From the NCBI RefSeq assembly GCF_026151205.1, contig NC_087080.1, positions 13,217,337-13,277,336 of the forward strand: a stretch of DNA of 60,000 nucleotides, given 5' to 3'. Position numbers and translations under genes: made by a program. Below, piece after piece: positions 1 to 11,683 of the stretch. The number at the start of each line of letters is the position of its first letter. Positions within the stretch are counted from its first letter, which is position 1. This DNA is from Bolinopsis microptera. Taxonomy: Eukaryota > Ctenophora > Tentaculata > Lobata > Bolinopsidae. Under the pieces are notes generated by a model. It was not told the origin of the DNA, ran no database searches, and was given only the letters and a program-made list of their open reading frames with translations.

Positions 1-1199
1 GGAAGGATGTGTGTCTTAATTTGGTACCATAATCTAGATTACACCCATGAAAGATTTACATGAACTGGAGAATGGTCAATGATGGCTTAAAAAAGCACTA
101 ATAAATCAGAAAGCTGAAATATAAATATCCTGGGAGTTAAATATCTTATTATGAGAAAATTGTGGCAGATCAGTAACAAGCTGAGGTAGAAATGATACAG
201 GAACAACGCAAGCACGTGGGCACTGACAGTTAAAGTCAAAAATATTGGGTTGTGGGAACACGGAAACTTACGGTAGAATGGGGAATTGCGCCATGGTTTA
301 TACCGCTATGTCACTGTTATTATAGAAATAACGACACTAGTCCTTGAAAAAGTATAAAGCTCTATGAACAGATTGGTAAAGCCAATGTTTCGTATGAACT
401 CATCAGCCAGTCATAAATAGTCAGCTAGAATGGGTGCCGTTCTACAAGACTGGCTGAAATCATGGCGAATTACCCTGCTCAATAGGGTTAACTTCGCCAA
501 TCTGAAACTATATACATATGCGGTGCTAAGCACCAAACCACTCGAAACTCAATTATATTTCCTTGATATACCTCCAAGTTTTACTTATCTAGCTCTACCT
601 GCGTGTTACAAATGGCAATTTGGTCGCCGGGTTAACATCGCCATGCAGCGGAACATCGCCGGGATGAGTATAAATGTTGTCAAACTTCGCCAATACACGT
701 GTGCGTGACTTTGCCACCGCGCCCCCGGGCCCCCCCCCCGAATTTCGCGCACAAACTTCGCCGAACAGATGGGATCAGAAGAGGTAACTTCGCCCACACA
801 AATTTGAAAAACTTTATTAATATCAGTTGTGTGCATCATGGCTGAGCTAAATCGCCCTTAAATGAACAAGGACATATGCAATGGATGTCACACAGAATTA
901 ATTAAGGATATAATTGTAAAATATGGAAATTATTGCAAGCAGGAAATTTAGGCCACTTTATAGCAATATTTCATGTTGCCTGATTAATTAACATAAGAAA
1001 ACGATTATTTTTGAAAAGGAATACCTTTTACCATTTGTCAACACAATACTATACAAAAACACGATCTCCTAACAATTGCAAAACAGAAAATGATTATTTG
1101 AAAATAGTGCGAAGTTCCCCGACACGGCGATTTTACCACCAATCTACGGTAACTAGTGAGATTGCTCAAGAAACTGCAAGTAACAATCAGAATTAATAT

Positions 1200-1592
1200 A
1201 AGAACGTACCTGTTGGTTCCAGTTCATCATCATCATCATCAGGGTCTCTGGGCCCCTTTTTGCCCACAAGAAAAAAATAACAAACAAGAACAGAAGTTCC
1301 AATACTCATCACGGAAGGTATTCAATTGAAAACCTTAAACTAGAAACAGATACCAATTACGTTCGGAACTCGGAGCGCAAATCAATAAATTCCGATCGTT
1401 TAAAATAACAAATGGTGATATAGGGTTAAACCCCATGTACAACACGAATAAAATATTCGACGTGAGAAAAAAAAAAACGCTGACGTACAGTCGATACACA
1501 GAAGCCATTCGCCAGACGGCCAGGGACAAGGCAGTGATGAAAATACACATTGGCATCCAGCCCAGTTTGTATTGAGGGCCAGTATGCAACAT
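1200..1592 (-). other. Possible small membrane-protein exons (weak)
   Basis: On the minus strand a reading frame from 1,592 contains a hydrophobic stretch (GWMPMCIFITALSLAVW) that could be a membrane segment. Lower down, an acidic exon-like stretch (PDDDDDELEPTG) ends at a good donor (GTACGT, 1,209 downward). The second duplicate keeps the acidic stretch as PDSDDDELE with the same donor at about 12,938. Indels break the frames differently in the two copies, so no protein can be built. Paired GTCACGTGAC motifs lie just upstream on the minus strand. It may equally be repeat sequence, and I recognise no family. Confidence 0.18.
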
Positions 1593-1627
1593 ATCTTGCT
1601 TGGATTAATTGACCTACAGATGAAAGT

Positions 1628-1659
1628 GTCACGTGACTAATAGTGGTGGGTCACGTGAC
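1628..1659. promoter_or_regulatory. Paired GTCACGTGAC palindromes (E-box type)
   Basis: Two perfect 10-bp palindromes GTCACGTGAC lie at 1,628-1,637 and 1,650-1,659, 22 bp apart. CACGTG is the binding core of bHLH-zip factors (USF, MITF/TFE, MYC). The pair is retained, slightly degraded, at 13,282-13,316 in the other duplicate. That it acts as a promoter element for the minus-strand frame below 1,592 is inference. Confidence 0.3.
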
Positions 1660-2580
1660 CCGATCCTTCTGATTCATACTGACATAACGTAATCCATTGT
1701 GTCACGTATAAGCGCAGAAATCGCGTGATTGGAATGGCGGTTATATTGATGCGGTTTTTGAAGCGGTGATCGAAATTTGATACATCCGCGCTCTCATCTC
1801 ACGATGCTGAACTTCCCATCCGTCTTGACGCCCACAGTACAGACACGCTACCATTAAGGGAGGTCTGACCTGATTTGAGGATCTCAATGGCATTGGGACA
1901 TTAATTGAACGCTGGAGGCCCTAACGTTCATCATAATGGTCCGTCAATAAAGTCCGTTCAGTAAAGTCCCCAAAGTTTAAAGAGTCCGTGGAATTAAAAA
2001 AATTTCTAACATTTGTGTCAAATATGAACAACTATGAGAACTTTATGTTGGCCGACACTACGTGAGGTAACGACGGAAATGTTCCCTTGGTCTGTGCTGG
2101 AGGCACAGAAAAAACTCACAAGCAATGAATTGTTTCCAAGGGCCACTTGGCGGAAAAAGTCAACGAAATTATGGCACTCAACAACATAGTTTTATGAGCC
2201 TAGTCCCCGCAACATAACAAACTTTGTTCCAGCCCCCAAGACTAGCTATTACGGTAAATCGTGTTGCCAAGGACATTTTCCGACGTTGTTAAAGTTCCAA
2301 TTACTCAGGGGAGGTAATTGAAACAGTATACACGACTGAGGGCACCGGGCTTCACTGATGATAAGGTTTAACCAAAGTTGTCTAAGATACAACCCCTCAC
2401 GCCTGCATGGCTTGGTAAAAGTATAACGACTAAAATGCAGACGGGAAGTTTTGATAAAAAAGGTTTCCCTAGAACTAGAAATCACTGATGCTTTAAGCAG
2501 TGGACTATTTCATGCACCGAAAACCCATTTTGATGAAGATGATAATATGTGGATATTAACACTGATCTTTTACACATAAC

Positions 2581-3704
2581 TTACTTTGTGTACTTTGTGT
2601 TGTGTTTTTCCTAGTAGCAGGAAGGGTCATCAGATTTCTTGACCACCTCGATGGCGATTAGTCTACCAGGGATATTTTAGACCAGCTGCAGCTATATAAC
2701 CAGAAGTCGGACCGGTTGTCCGGGTATCAAAGCAATAAACATGGACAAACTAACTTTAAACGACTCAAAAGTAGCTACAGCTTTAAATATTATCAGTCAC
2801 TTTTGTTCCACAGTTTTGTCCTCTTATAGCAAATGATCTGGTCATAGACTGTCTGGTTTTGCTCGAGGAACTCAACCTAGACAGGGAAGGATATGATTCT
2901 CGGGACCCTTTCATGATGTTTTTTGTGAACCTTATATTGCTGCAATTGGGGAAACATGTGACGGATCTTCCACATCATCAGAATTGTGTACCGTCCCTTC
3001 TGCGCTGCAGAGACATTAGCTTGAGATGAAAGCCTCTCCCTGTAGTTCATATTTTCCAGACCGCATATACGATCGGTGAATGATCGCTGGACACCCCTCC
3101 AAAGCTGGATCTCAGCACCCTAACAGGTCCCATAGCGACCAACAGTACTCGAGTAGGCTCTGCCAAAGACTTATATAGGGGTAGTCATTACGGTCCAGTC
3201 ACGAGTTTTGAAGACACTAAAGTTAAATAGTAATACCCATGACAGTTTGCCCCCCCTTTTCTAGCAATCTTGTCCATATACCGATCTGTTTGACTCAGTT
3301 CAGATCGCTTGATACCAACTTCGAGTGTCACTAACGTTTTTCTCACGGGAGTATATTTCCCGCTGGAGACCTGTAAAGTAGTAGTTTCCACGTAATAAGG
3401 GAGTTCAGAAAGATACTCTTTCTGTTGTGGAGATGATTCAGAGCTCAACATCTGGTTCGTGGAGCTTCATGTTGTTTGCAGCGTGACCAGTTCGAGAATA
3501 CCGGTCCAGATCAGCCTGAAGCAGCATACAGTCCTCAAAGCATCGATACGTTATGGAGACCCTAGTATCGTCCGCAAGAAGCTTACCTAGAAAAGTAACA
3601 GCTAGCTCTAAAATCGTATAATAAAAAAACAATGAACAATACGTCCTAACACACTTCTGAGGAACACCACTTAGAACCCTGGGCACTGACCGAATGAACA
3701 CCAT
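2581..3704 (-). pseudogene. LINE remnant A, copy 1: C-terminal half of reverse transcriptase
   Basis: Broken non-LTR reverse transcriptase read on the minus strand. From 3,704 downward the frame shows VLSGVPQ (the conserved SGVPQ motif), then LADDTRVS (the catalytic ADD box) and NNMKLH. A second frame (3,451 downward) continues the fingers-palm end with DRYMDKIARKG and LVSSKLV. Further down come degraded copies of the thumb motif and of the C-terminal tail (IPGQP..LL.I.AA). Frameshifts and stops are frequent. The 3' end near 2,581 has the AAAGTAAGT-like tail seen in the third copy at 37,558. The family is CR1/L2-like, judged by the SGVPQxSVLGP type motif. It is not functional. Confidence 0.7.
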
Positions 3705-4179
3705 ATTTTTAACATTTTTACTGCTTAACGACTGCTTTCTTACTTACTGTATAAAAAATGGATTTAAAACATCATTTGGTAAAAGAAAAAAAAGTTTAAA
3801 AACAAATGAAACAAAATTCGGATTTTTGGAGATGGTTTTGAATCCTTCTCGCGTTCATAGTCATGTCCTTCATAATTTATGTCCCCGTTAAATAAATGCC
3901 GTCTAAATAAGGTCCGATAAGTATACACTAATGTATTGGGCCAGCTGCAACGAAAGCGATATACTGGTGTTTGAGAATAGTGAGTACTAGTTTCCTAATG
4001 GTATTGGGAACAGCAGCAAAGTAACGATAACAGGGTTTTTCCATGATAGTGAGTTAAGTTCACAAATGGGTATCGGGACAGCTGCTATGTTCAAGATATC
4101 TTAGTTGTAGTGAACGGTGGATATTGAACGGATTGAACGCACGTTCCAGTCATTTGGAGTAGACGTATGAACCGTTAGT

Positions 4180-4692
4180 GAACGTCCATTGATTATCAAA
4201 AACAAAAATTCAGAAAATAAACTTTTTGAAATCTCGATTTCCCCAACTGATAATATTAATGAACATCTATGACATTTAATTTCCTCAATACTCCCCATAA
4301 GTCATTGTTTAGATAGCATAATTGTTCGCAAATGCAAATGATAACCGAGAATGAATCGGTCCGCTCGCTTTTCCATTCCTACACGGCTTACGTATTGTAA
4401 TAAAGCTTTTGAAAGGGAAAAAGCGAGCGACCGATTACATTCTCGGTATCAATTTGCATTGCGGACGGTTCCTCAAATTAATAACATTTTCTTTTGTTTA
4501 GGAAGAAGAGAGACCTGGCAGCGTTTCACTCTACCCAGAATATGGGTTTTTAGTCAAATTATCAAAACCAAATTCTGAAAATAAACTTTTTGAAATCTCG
4601 ATTCCCAACTGATAATTATTAATGAACAGTCTAGTGAACAGTTACTTGTCCTCATACACATAAGACAATTGTTAGTTAGCATAAATGTTGAC
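4180..4692. repeat. Hairpin insertion flanked by ~145-bp direct repeats, copy 1
   Basis: Two direct repeats (about 4,180-4,325 and 4,548-4,692) share AAATAAACTTTTTGAAATCT and a TTAGATAGCATAA/TTAGTTAGCATAA end. Between them lies an inverted repeat: left arm 4,327-4,377 and right arm about 4,411-4,463, both containing the GCGAGCG and CCGAGAATG motifs in opposite orientation. The architecture suggests a small terminal-inverted-repeat or fold-back element that has taken a flanking block with it. It is reproduced at 15,890-16,392. Confidence 0.65.
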
Positions 4693-5879
4693 TTAGCGGA
4701 GAGATAAAAGACTAACGAGTAACTCGAACTTCCGTTTTATAGATCAAGATTGAAGAGTACGCTATATACATATCTCCACATAACCACACTTTATACTATC
4801 ACAAACGCCTAGTAACCGAGTAACCGAGATTGGCTGCTGAATCGAAAAACATTCGGATATCAAATCTATATTTTCCTTTAGCTAGACTAGAACGGAGGTC
4901 TGGCAATCAGGAGAAATTAAAACTATACTGACAGGGTCTGGTATTTCTAAACCGCTCATGGTTGCTAGATGTCGGAAAATTGTTTTATCTGCCTTGAACC
5001 CTGTGATCCTATCATGAGACCCGTCACAATGCCATTTGGATCATAATCTTGCAAGCAGAAACTATTTGTCCGAACTAGAGTACCTACTTGGACTCTCGTT
5101 CGCCTGCTTCGACACGTACCAAAAAACTGAAGTACGACAGGGTGATAACCTGCGAATTTAATTTGTCCGAATCTATAAGTGCGTTCGAAAACTAGAGTAC
5201 GTGAATCCCACTGAACACTACTAGTATAAATTTATCCATAACGTCCAGAACGTGAATGAGTTTATAGAGAACGTATTGTACAGAACATTTTAGTGAACGT
5301 CCGTACGTGCACCTACAACTAATCAAGATATACAGGGTATTTGTGAGTAAATGTAATGGAGTAAATGTAGATGAGCCAATACTAACTTAAGGGTATTGGG
5401 ACAGCACGGTAGATATTACCCCAGGCAATAGACTAGAACGCATACGCTTCCATGAGTCAACTGGAAGTGGAATCCAAACCATTTTTAAGTTGAAAAATTG
5501 ATCTGTAATGCAGGATCAAGATGCACTGGTTAGCTTGGTTTTTCATATTTCTAAGACTCTTGCTGTTGAGTTGTAACTCTAGTTAAAATGCTCTCGTAGT
5601 AGCAACTAGTAGTAGTAGTAGTAAACTATTCAAAGTGACGATATATCTCTTAAAAGAGCATCCTAGGGCACCTTATAGATATCAAACGCATAAAAACGAA
5701 AACAAAAACTTCAACCATCTTCTAACTTCTTCCACTCCTCCCTATCTAAAGCTAAAAATCTAAGGTCTTCGAAAACAGGTCAAATTCTTAATCTAATATC
5801 AAGAATCTACTAGTCATAGTCTTATCTAATAACATCTAATAAGTTTATTAAACATGGTATACCCGTCTCCCTTCCATAA

Positions 5880-7430
5880 AAATATCAGAATTTATAAAAG
5901 CAATAACAATAGAGGTGATGCTGGTGATCTTCTGTCCTCGTTAAGAATTTGTCCTAACATTCTCCATCGAAACTTAGAGACTCTCACAGACAAGGGAGTT
6001 GACATAACAACGAGCCTAGAGTGCCCTCATTAGAAATAACCCCAGTAGACCATCTGATGTTGAGGATTCTTCGGCAGGTTTTGCGATGACAAAATCAAGT
6101 TATTCCAACGAAGCTAGTGGTGCAGCCCCGGAGTTCAGTTGTAGAGTAGAATCGAGACTACTTGTGCCTCGTAATAGTTGATCTTCCTTTGGACGAAACT
6201 TGCTCTTCATCCAAACTTTCTGAATTTACTAAAGGCAACATTACCAAGGAATATCCGATTCTTGATATCCTTAACATGCCAACAACGATCCTAAAGTTTT
6301 TGGTTAGAGCGCCACTTCTCAATCACCTCTATAACACTTTTTCCACAATCAACTTGCGTTACACAGTGGGTTTAGGAATCTGCCTAAATAAAATGGACAA
6401 ATAGGTCTTGGAAGAATTGATAAGGAAGGTCCCACTGCTGGAATATATCTTTAGCGAATAGTAAGCATTTCTTTGAGTGGATCAAAGTTCAGTGTTATTT
6501 GAAGTCAATACATCTGAGTATCCTGTGTTCGAGTGGCATGAATTTCTTCGGGGGTGAGATAGGAGGATAGGGATTGGATAGATTCACTGGGTAAAGGTGT
6601 TGATGATACATGGAGAGTACAGATCTGAGTGAATAAGTGCAGCGCTTCAACAACAGGAAATAGATTACCTTGAAAGTGCAATCTCTTGAAATGCTCCAGT
6701 AGGGCTTTGGAACTCAATTGGATACAGTATATTGACTTTTACTTTCAACACTGATTTGAAAGTAAGGAGCCGTACCATCCTAATTTCATCACTATAAGCC
6801 ACATCTCAAGAACTTGAGCCTGTTTCTCTGCATGATGGTGTCCAAAGCCACTTGAAAAACATGTCTAATACTCATTCTGTGGTACTCCAAAGCTTTCTAA
6901 GTAACCTGAGGTTAGCATACGTAGACAAATTATATCGCCACAACTTCTACCCTCTTGTAAGCACTTGTGTAGGAACCGGTGACGTATCTAGCTTGCCTGA
7001 AACGTTTTGGGTTAATCATTGGACAGTAAACTTATCCTGGAGCAGGATTGAGAGGGTGAGAGGTCATGATGTTTGCTGCTGGACCAGTGGGTTTCTTAGG
7101 CATTTGAGTGGAGTAAGTTCCTATTCCAATAGATGTTAGGTGTGATGTTTCAAAAGCTGTATTATACATCTGCATATGTCTGAAATACACTTCTGTATGC
7201 ATACATAATCAATTCACTTGGGATATCATCAGGCCCAGTGGCTCTACCATTCTTCAAAGCTTTAGCAGCTATCTCCAACTTCTATATCAGTAATAGGGTC
7301 AGCGAGAGGACTAGTTATCAAAGAAAGTGTCAATAGGCTCAACTGTTATGTTTTGCAGTGAACTTCTACAGTAGCAACTACAGCACTTAATTCAAAATAT
7401 TTCAACTTCTCACGAGAGTTTAGTGTTAAT
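5880..7430 (-). pseudogene. LINE remnant B, copy 1: reverse transcriptase
   Basis: Minus-strand remains of a different non-LTR reverse transcriptase. From about 7,330 downward: DPITDIEV, then IAAKALKNGRATGPDDIP (the N-terminal RT motif), then KKPTGPAANI, RQA and SYTSAYKR (degenerate SQSAFRRG motif). Lower down are AKDIFQQWDL and the post-RT segment around LLYN.NSGAAP and RRILNIRW. The frame shifts many times. Remnant B starts outside the duplicated block, between about 7,277 and 7,430, so this copy is longer than the one at 17,590-18,957. The clade was not assigned. Confidence 0.65.
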
Positions 7431-7633
7431 CTTGGGCATTAAAATGAGTAAGATACTGAAACTCCAGGTTGTACTTGTATTAACTTATTAAAATGTCAAA
7501 ATTCACAGAATTAAGGGGTAGTAGAATTTGGTTGTAAAGACTAAAGGCCTTATATAGCTGATGAGATATTTGTGCACAATGCAGTATGCATAATCGACAC
7601 ACGACAAATTATTCTTCAATTTACTGATGTCCC
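7277..7633. other. Spacer beyond the duplication
   Basis: The first part (to about 7,430) still reads as the start of RT remnant B on the minus strand. The rest is AT-rich sequence with no supported gene. Confidence 0.4.
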
Positions 7634-7855
7634 TCATTTACCACTCCATTTACCACCCCATTTACCACCCTATTTACCACCCCATTAACCACCCCATTAA
7701 CCCCCCTATTACACCCATTTATCACCCACTTACCACCGGCCATTTGCACCCCCTATACCACCCCGTTTACCACCCCATTTACCACCCCATTTACCACCCC
7801 AATAACCAACCCATTACCACCCATTTACCACCCCAATTTACCATCCAATTCAATA
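7634..7855 (+). repeat. ATTTACCACCCC minisatellite
   Basis: About 18 imperfect units of ATTTACCACCCC (variants with ATTAACC and CATTACCACCC). The open frame across it, with repeated YHP residues, is produced by the repeat and is not a gene. Confidence 0.9.
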
Positions 7856-9423
7856 AGACATCCACAGATATCCCGGGGAATATCATCACATTCATATTCG
7901 ATTATCTGAAATATAGCTCTACTTATGATTATCATCAAGATGCTGGCAAGCATGACCGTTGCCATGATTATATACAAGAAATACTATTTACCACCGCTCC
8001 CCTTACCCCCTATACTATCATATCCCATTAATGTTTTCCAGAGGCATTAAAACCAACGAAATGTAGTTCAGCAGTAAGATTTAAGTTCAAAACATTCTAA
8101 TTCAATGTTAAAGATGACATTGATTCACGATGTCAATCCTTCGCAGCTCGGTGAGGCACAAGTGGTGCATCTCGCCCGATCTACCGAAGGTTGCGAGAAG
8201 TCATTATTTGATGCCGCGCGCGACCCAGTAGTCATCGCGCGCTACAAAAGATGACAGGAATAAACAAATAAAAAATAGTTTATGTGGAGGTTTTTAAGAA
8301 ATTTGCGCAAATACGCACCCCAAGCGTCCAGCATGTTATACGAAATTCGGTAAAAAACCCTAAACCGCCGTATTCAGGTGCCTTAAAAACCATGTTAAAA
8401 TTAGATAGGAGATCTGAAATTTTGCAGGGCGTCTAGACTTGACCAAATCGACGTAAAAAAAGTTCATGCTTCAGGAGTATTGGTAATCGTACTGTAGTGC
8501 GACACGTTGCTCTAGTGCGACACGTCCTCTAGTGCGAAGGTCCGACAAAACACCCTCTCGCCTACAGTAACGTGTCGCACTATCTATGTACGATCCAGGT
8601 AGCGTACCTAGTGCGACAAAATATCCTGACCTTATTTCCAAGTTCAGGTCCATCCTATCCTTCTTATGGACCATTAAGTATTCGTCGGTCGGTTCACGTC
8701 ACTTATTTCGAAGTGATCCACTGCTCATAATTCCTTCGGGTCAGATTCAGCACTATTCCACGTAATGCATTGTGTGATCCACTGAGCATATGATCCTCAT
8801 CCTATTCACACCAACGTATGAAAGGTATATCTCCGATTGGGATAGACAAGTTCAAAAGCCTGGGCCATAAATAAGGTCCCGATGATTCCAAACCAATTCA
8901 CCGAACAACATCAACATTCATCTTCAATCACCGTTCATTACTGGACGCACTACTGGATTCAAGATACGTTAACGCATGGACGGATACTGCTACTCTGCCT
9001 GATAAGAATCGCGACGACACGACCTGATGGCGATGCACTGAAGAAGAACCTGCTCCGGACGTCTCAGTCTACAACAACACTACTGTGAGTCGTGACCTGG
9101 ACGCAGCTGAAAGCAACCCTTTTCCCTCAGAGATGGATTCCTTTGCTGCCAAGTGACTACTACGAACGTACCTGGGTCGGAACACAATCTCCTCTCCCCC
9201 TTGAATAGGCTGCACCAACCCTACTATCTGGCGTGTGATCGACGGCCTGAATGAAGAGCAGGATCATAACCCCAATTGGAAGATAAACAAAGAAGGAAAT
9301 TCTGCAGACAACTACCTCCTCGCCCGGACTGAAGAAGTGGACTGATACGACCGTTCGCGAATACGCTGGGGATTGATAGCACGATGAATTATGACAGAAT
9401 GGATTAGTTGAAGTGTTTGGAAC
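7856..9423. other. Intergenic stretch without a supported gene
   Basis: Holds a GC-rich block at 8,150-8,245 with GTGGTGCATCTCGCCCGATC and an inverted CCTTCG/CGAAGG pair. It looks like conserved repeat sequence, but I cannot name it. The short open frames here lack codon or domain signals. Confidence 0.4.
8494..8620. repeat. CTAGTGCGACACGT repeat cluster with inverted copy
   Basis: TAGTGCGACACGT occurs twice in direct orientation (8,494-8,525). A third GTGCGA follows, and the inverted form ACGTGTCGCACTA is at 8,570-8,582, so this single-stranded sequence could fold. Probably part of a degenerate repeat. Confidence 0.6.
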
Positions 9424-10372
9424 CTGGGACAAAAGGTATTCGCGTTTATGTTGGCCAAAAATCCGGCTGCCGCGGACAAGGCAACACTAGGGCTAATTCG
9501 CGGCCTAATTCGCGCGGGAATTCGAAAATCGCGGCATATTCGGGCAAAAAAAGAAAAATCGCGGCGAATTCGCGGCAAAAAATAATGGTTTTACAGTGCT
9601 TAGATAGTAGTTCACATATTCTTTGACTATGGTCGATTGATCGGCCTCATGTGCCCATAGGAGGTGATTTGATCTCATTATATTGATCTGATACAGGCTG
9701 ATGGGGGTCCATAAGAACAAGACTGCCATAACTGGACATGAACGCAAATGTGCAATGTCGATAGTACTGAAGACATAATCTCGTTATCGATACGATATAA
9801 CTTTCAAACAGAGCGACAGAGACATCATCATGAAACGACATCGACACTTCACAACTATAGCAATGGAAAACTAACTACGACTGTTTCAAACCCAATTCCC
9901 TTACACTACCTAGTCTATCCCCATCTATGTCTCAACTCTACCCCGTAAGCTTACATCCAACCTGGAACGACATCTTACCCCGGCCCCTTGCCCCCGAACC
10001 TTCTAGAAGTTCTAACGCTCCATCCCTAACGCGAGGGAAGCACATGGATTGTTTCCTTATCGGTCTATACGACGAGATTAAAAATTACATGCTCCCAAAT
10101 GAACTTCTCCCTTGTCAGAATAATCGATGATTTTCCAAATTCAGCCACTACACTCTCGTGAAAGCTGTTTACATTGCCCTGTTTTAGCCTGTTTTCGAGC
10201 TTTGCTAGACGAAGGTCGAGCCGTTTTGTCGGCAGGCCGTTTGACAAAGCGGTCCATTATAACAACGAATACAATATCCAAGCTATAACGATGACGAAAT
10301 ATCGGACAAGTGACGGATTCAATTAACAACACTGATTTAACATACGGTTATCGATTTCTTAATCCATTGTTA

Positions 10373-10565
10373 TGTCTTCTGGTCAACTTTATTCGGTTGG
10401 TAAGTTTTTTATGTCTACTGGTCAACATTTGGTCGGTCAACTTTTGACGTTTGGGGTCCAAGTTTTATATGTTCTATTGGTCAACTTTCTGGCGTCTGGT
10501 CAGTTTATATGCTACGTCAACTTTATGTCGTCTGGTCAAGATTTATATGTCTACTGTCAACTTCC
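10373..10565 (+). repeat. Degenerate TGTCTACTGGTCAACTT tandem repeat
   Basis: About nine imperfect units built on TCTACTGGTCAACTTT with varied spacing. The open frame across it comes from the repeat. Confidence 0.7.
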
Positions 10566-10583
10566 ATATACGATCTCGAAGGC

Positions 10584-11170
10584 AGACTCCCCTTCGCATA
10601 CGAGCTCGGGAACGGGAGCTCCGCCTTCAGAGATACGATCGAGAATACTTCGGGACAGAAAATTTTCTAAGTCAAAATTTTTCAAAATTTTTTCTGGAAA
10701 CCTACTTTGTTCATGGTTTCATGCTACCCTGATCAATAGACCTAAAAATATTTTTGTCTGTTTTCAAAGGTACCACACATACCCTTCGATACACGAATTT
10801 TGGACCGAGGGCTCCGGTTGTAATGAGCGATCCTCGGAAGGCAGGCCCTCCCTTCCATACAGCTCGGAAGCGGGAGCTCCGCTTCATAGATACGTATCGA
10901 GAATGACTCGACAGAAAAATTTTCTAAGTCAAATTTTTCAAAGTTTTTCTGGAAACTACTTTTTTTCATGTATTATGCATGCTACCCTGATCATTAGAGC
11001 GAAAATATTTTTTTCGTTTTCAAAGTCACACATACCTACCCTTCGATACACGATTTTGGACATCGAGGTGCTCCCCATATAATGCGAATCTCGGAAGGCT
11101 TGCCTCCCCTTCGCAATACGAGCTCGGAAGCTCCCGGTAGCTCCGCCTGAAGAGGTACGTTCGAGAATGG
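10584..11170 (+). repeat. ~257-bp tandem repeat, two and a partial unit
   Basis: Units begin at about 10,584, 10,844 and 11,100. Each carries ACGAGCTCGGAA-GGGAGCTCCG, then TTTTCTAAGTCAAA, then CTACCCTGATCA, then CATACCCTTCGATACACGA. The third unit is cut after about 70 bp. Internal to the hAT-like element. Confidence 0.8.
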
Positions 11171-11505
11171 TACATACAATCGGAACTCACGGAAGGCTGT
11201 AAGTGTAAATGTGATTATTTTCATATTATACCTTATTACTTAGTAAAAACGTGACATTTTGCACGCAGATTTTATGGAAAATACGCAAACTTGGTCCTCA
11301 GAATTAAAGGTAAATGCACAAATTTGTCTTCAGATGTAAAGGAAAGATGCGCGATTTTTCGGCGGAGGACTGAAAATCGCGATTTGTCGCGGAGAAATTG
11401 AAATTTCGCGGATCTTCGCGGAAACGTAAAAAATCGCGATTTGTCGCGGAGAATGGGAAATTTCGCGGTTCTCGGACATGGGCCGCGAAATCCTTTTTGT
11501 CCCTG

Positions 11506-11683
11506 CTGGAGGGGTTTCCTAATCGTTACAATGGAGATTAGTGGTCGCAGTTAACGAAAAGAGCCGAAATCTTAGCTCAAGAAGACGGACCTGACGTCAG
11601 AGACGATTTATTGCTTTCACAGAGATACCATCTGTAAAAACTCAATTTTGAGCTGAGGTGGATAATTGGCTGATTGGAATGGG
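11506..11683. other. Spacer between hAT-like element and duplicate
   Basis: No feature recognised. Where the second duplicate truly begins cannot be told, since the first is cut by the window start. Confidence 0.4.

Larger units (their letters stand above)
1..7276 (+). repeat. 7.3-kb direct duplication, copy 1 (cut by window start)
   Basis: Colinear with 11,684-18,957: both open with GATGTGTGTCTTA and the TACCATAATCTAGATTA motif and share every landmark to the motif ATTCTTCAAAGCT near the right end. The copies differ by very many one- or two-base insertions and deletions scattered through coding-like and non-coding parts alike, which looks more like uncorrected long-read error than evolution. 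It holds two retrotransposon remnants and a hairpin, listed separately. The rest shows no gene I can support. The right boundary, near 7,276, falls inside reverse-transcriptase remnant B. The left boundary is outside the window. Confidence 0.85.
9424..11505. mobile_element. hAT-like non-autonomous element (putative)
   Basis: The left end reads CTGGGACAAAAGGTATTCGCG. The right end, reverse-complemented, reads CAGGGACAAAAAGGATTTCG. CAGGGAC-type termini are typical of hAT elements. Both ends continue into sub-terminal blocks rich in TCGCGG and AAATCGCG (9,470-9,590 and 11,350-11,490). No transposase was seen. The interior is tandem repeats. A clean 8-bp target duplication could not be read, perhaps because this stretch is error-prone. 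It lies between the two 7.3-kb duplicates. Confidence 0.45.

Noticed and set aside
7627-8031. 134-aa plus-strand frame rich in YHP
   Set aside because: Produced by the ATTTACCACCCC minisatellite; no coding context.
8150-8245. Possible tRNA or SINE
   Set aside because: No A/B boxes in the right spacing and no cloverleaf.
10372-11082. 236-aa plus-strand frame
   Set aside because: Spans two families of tandem repeat inside the hAT-like element; no domain.
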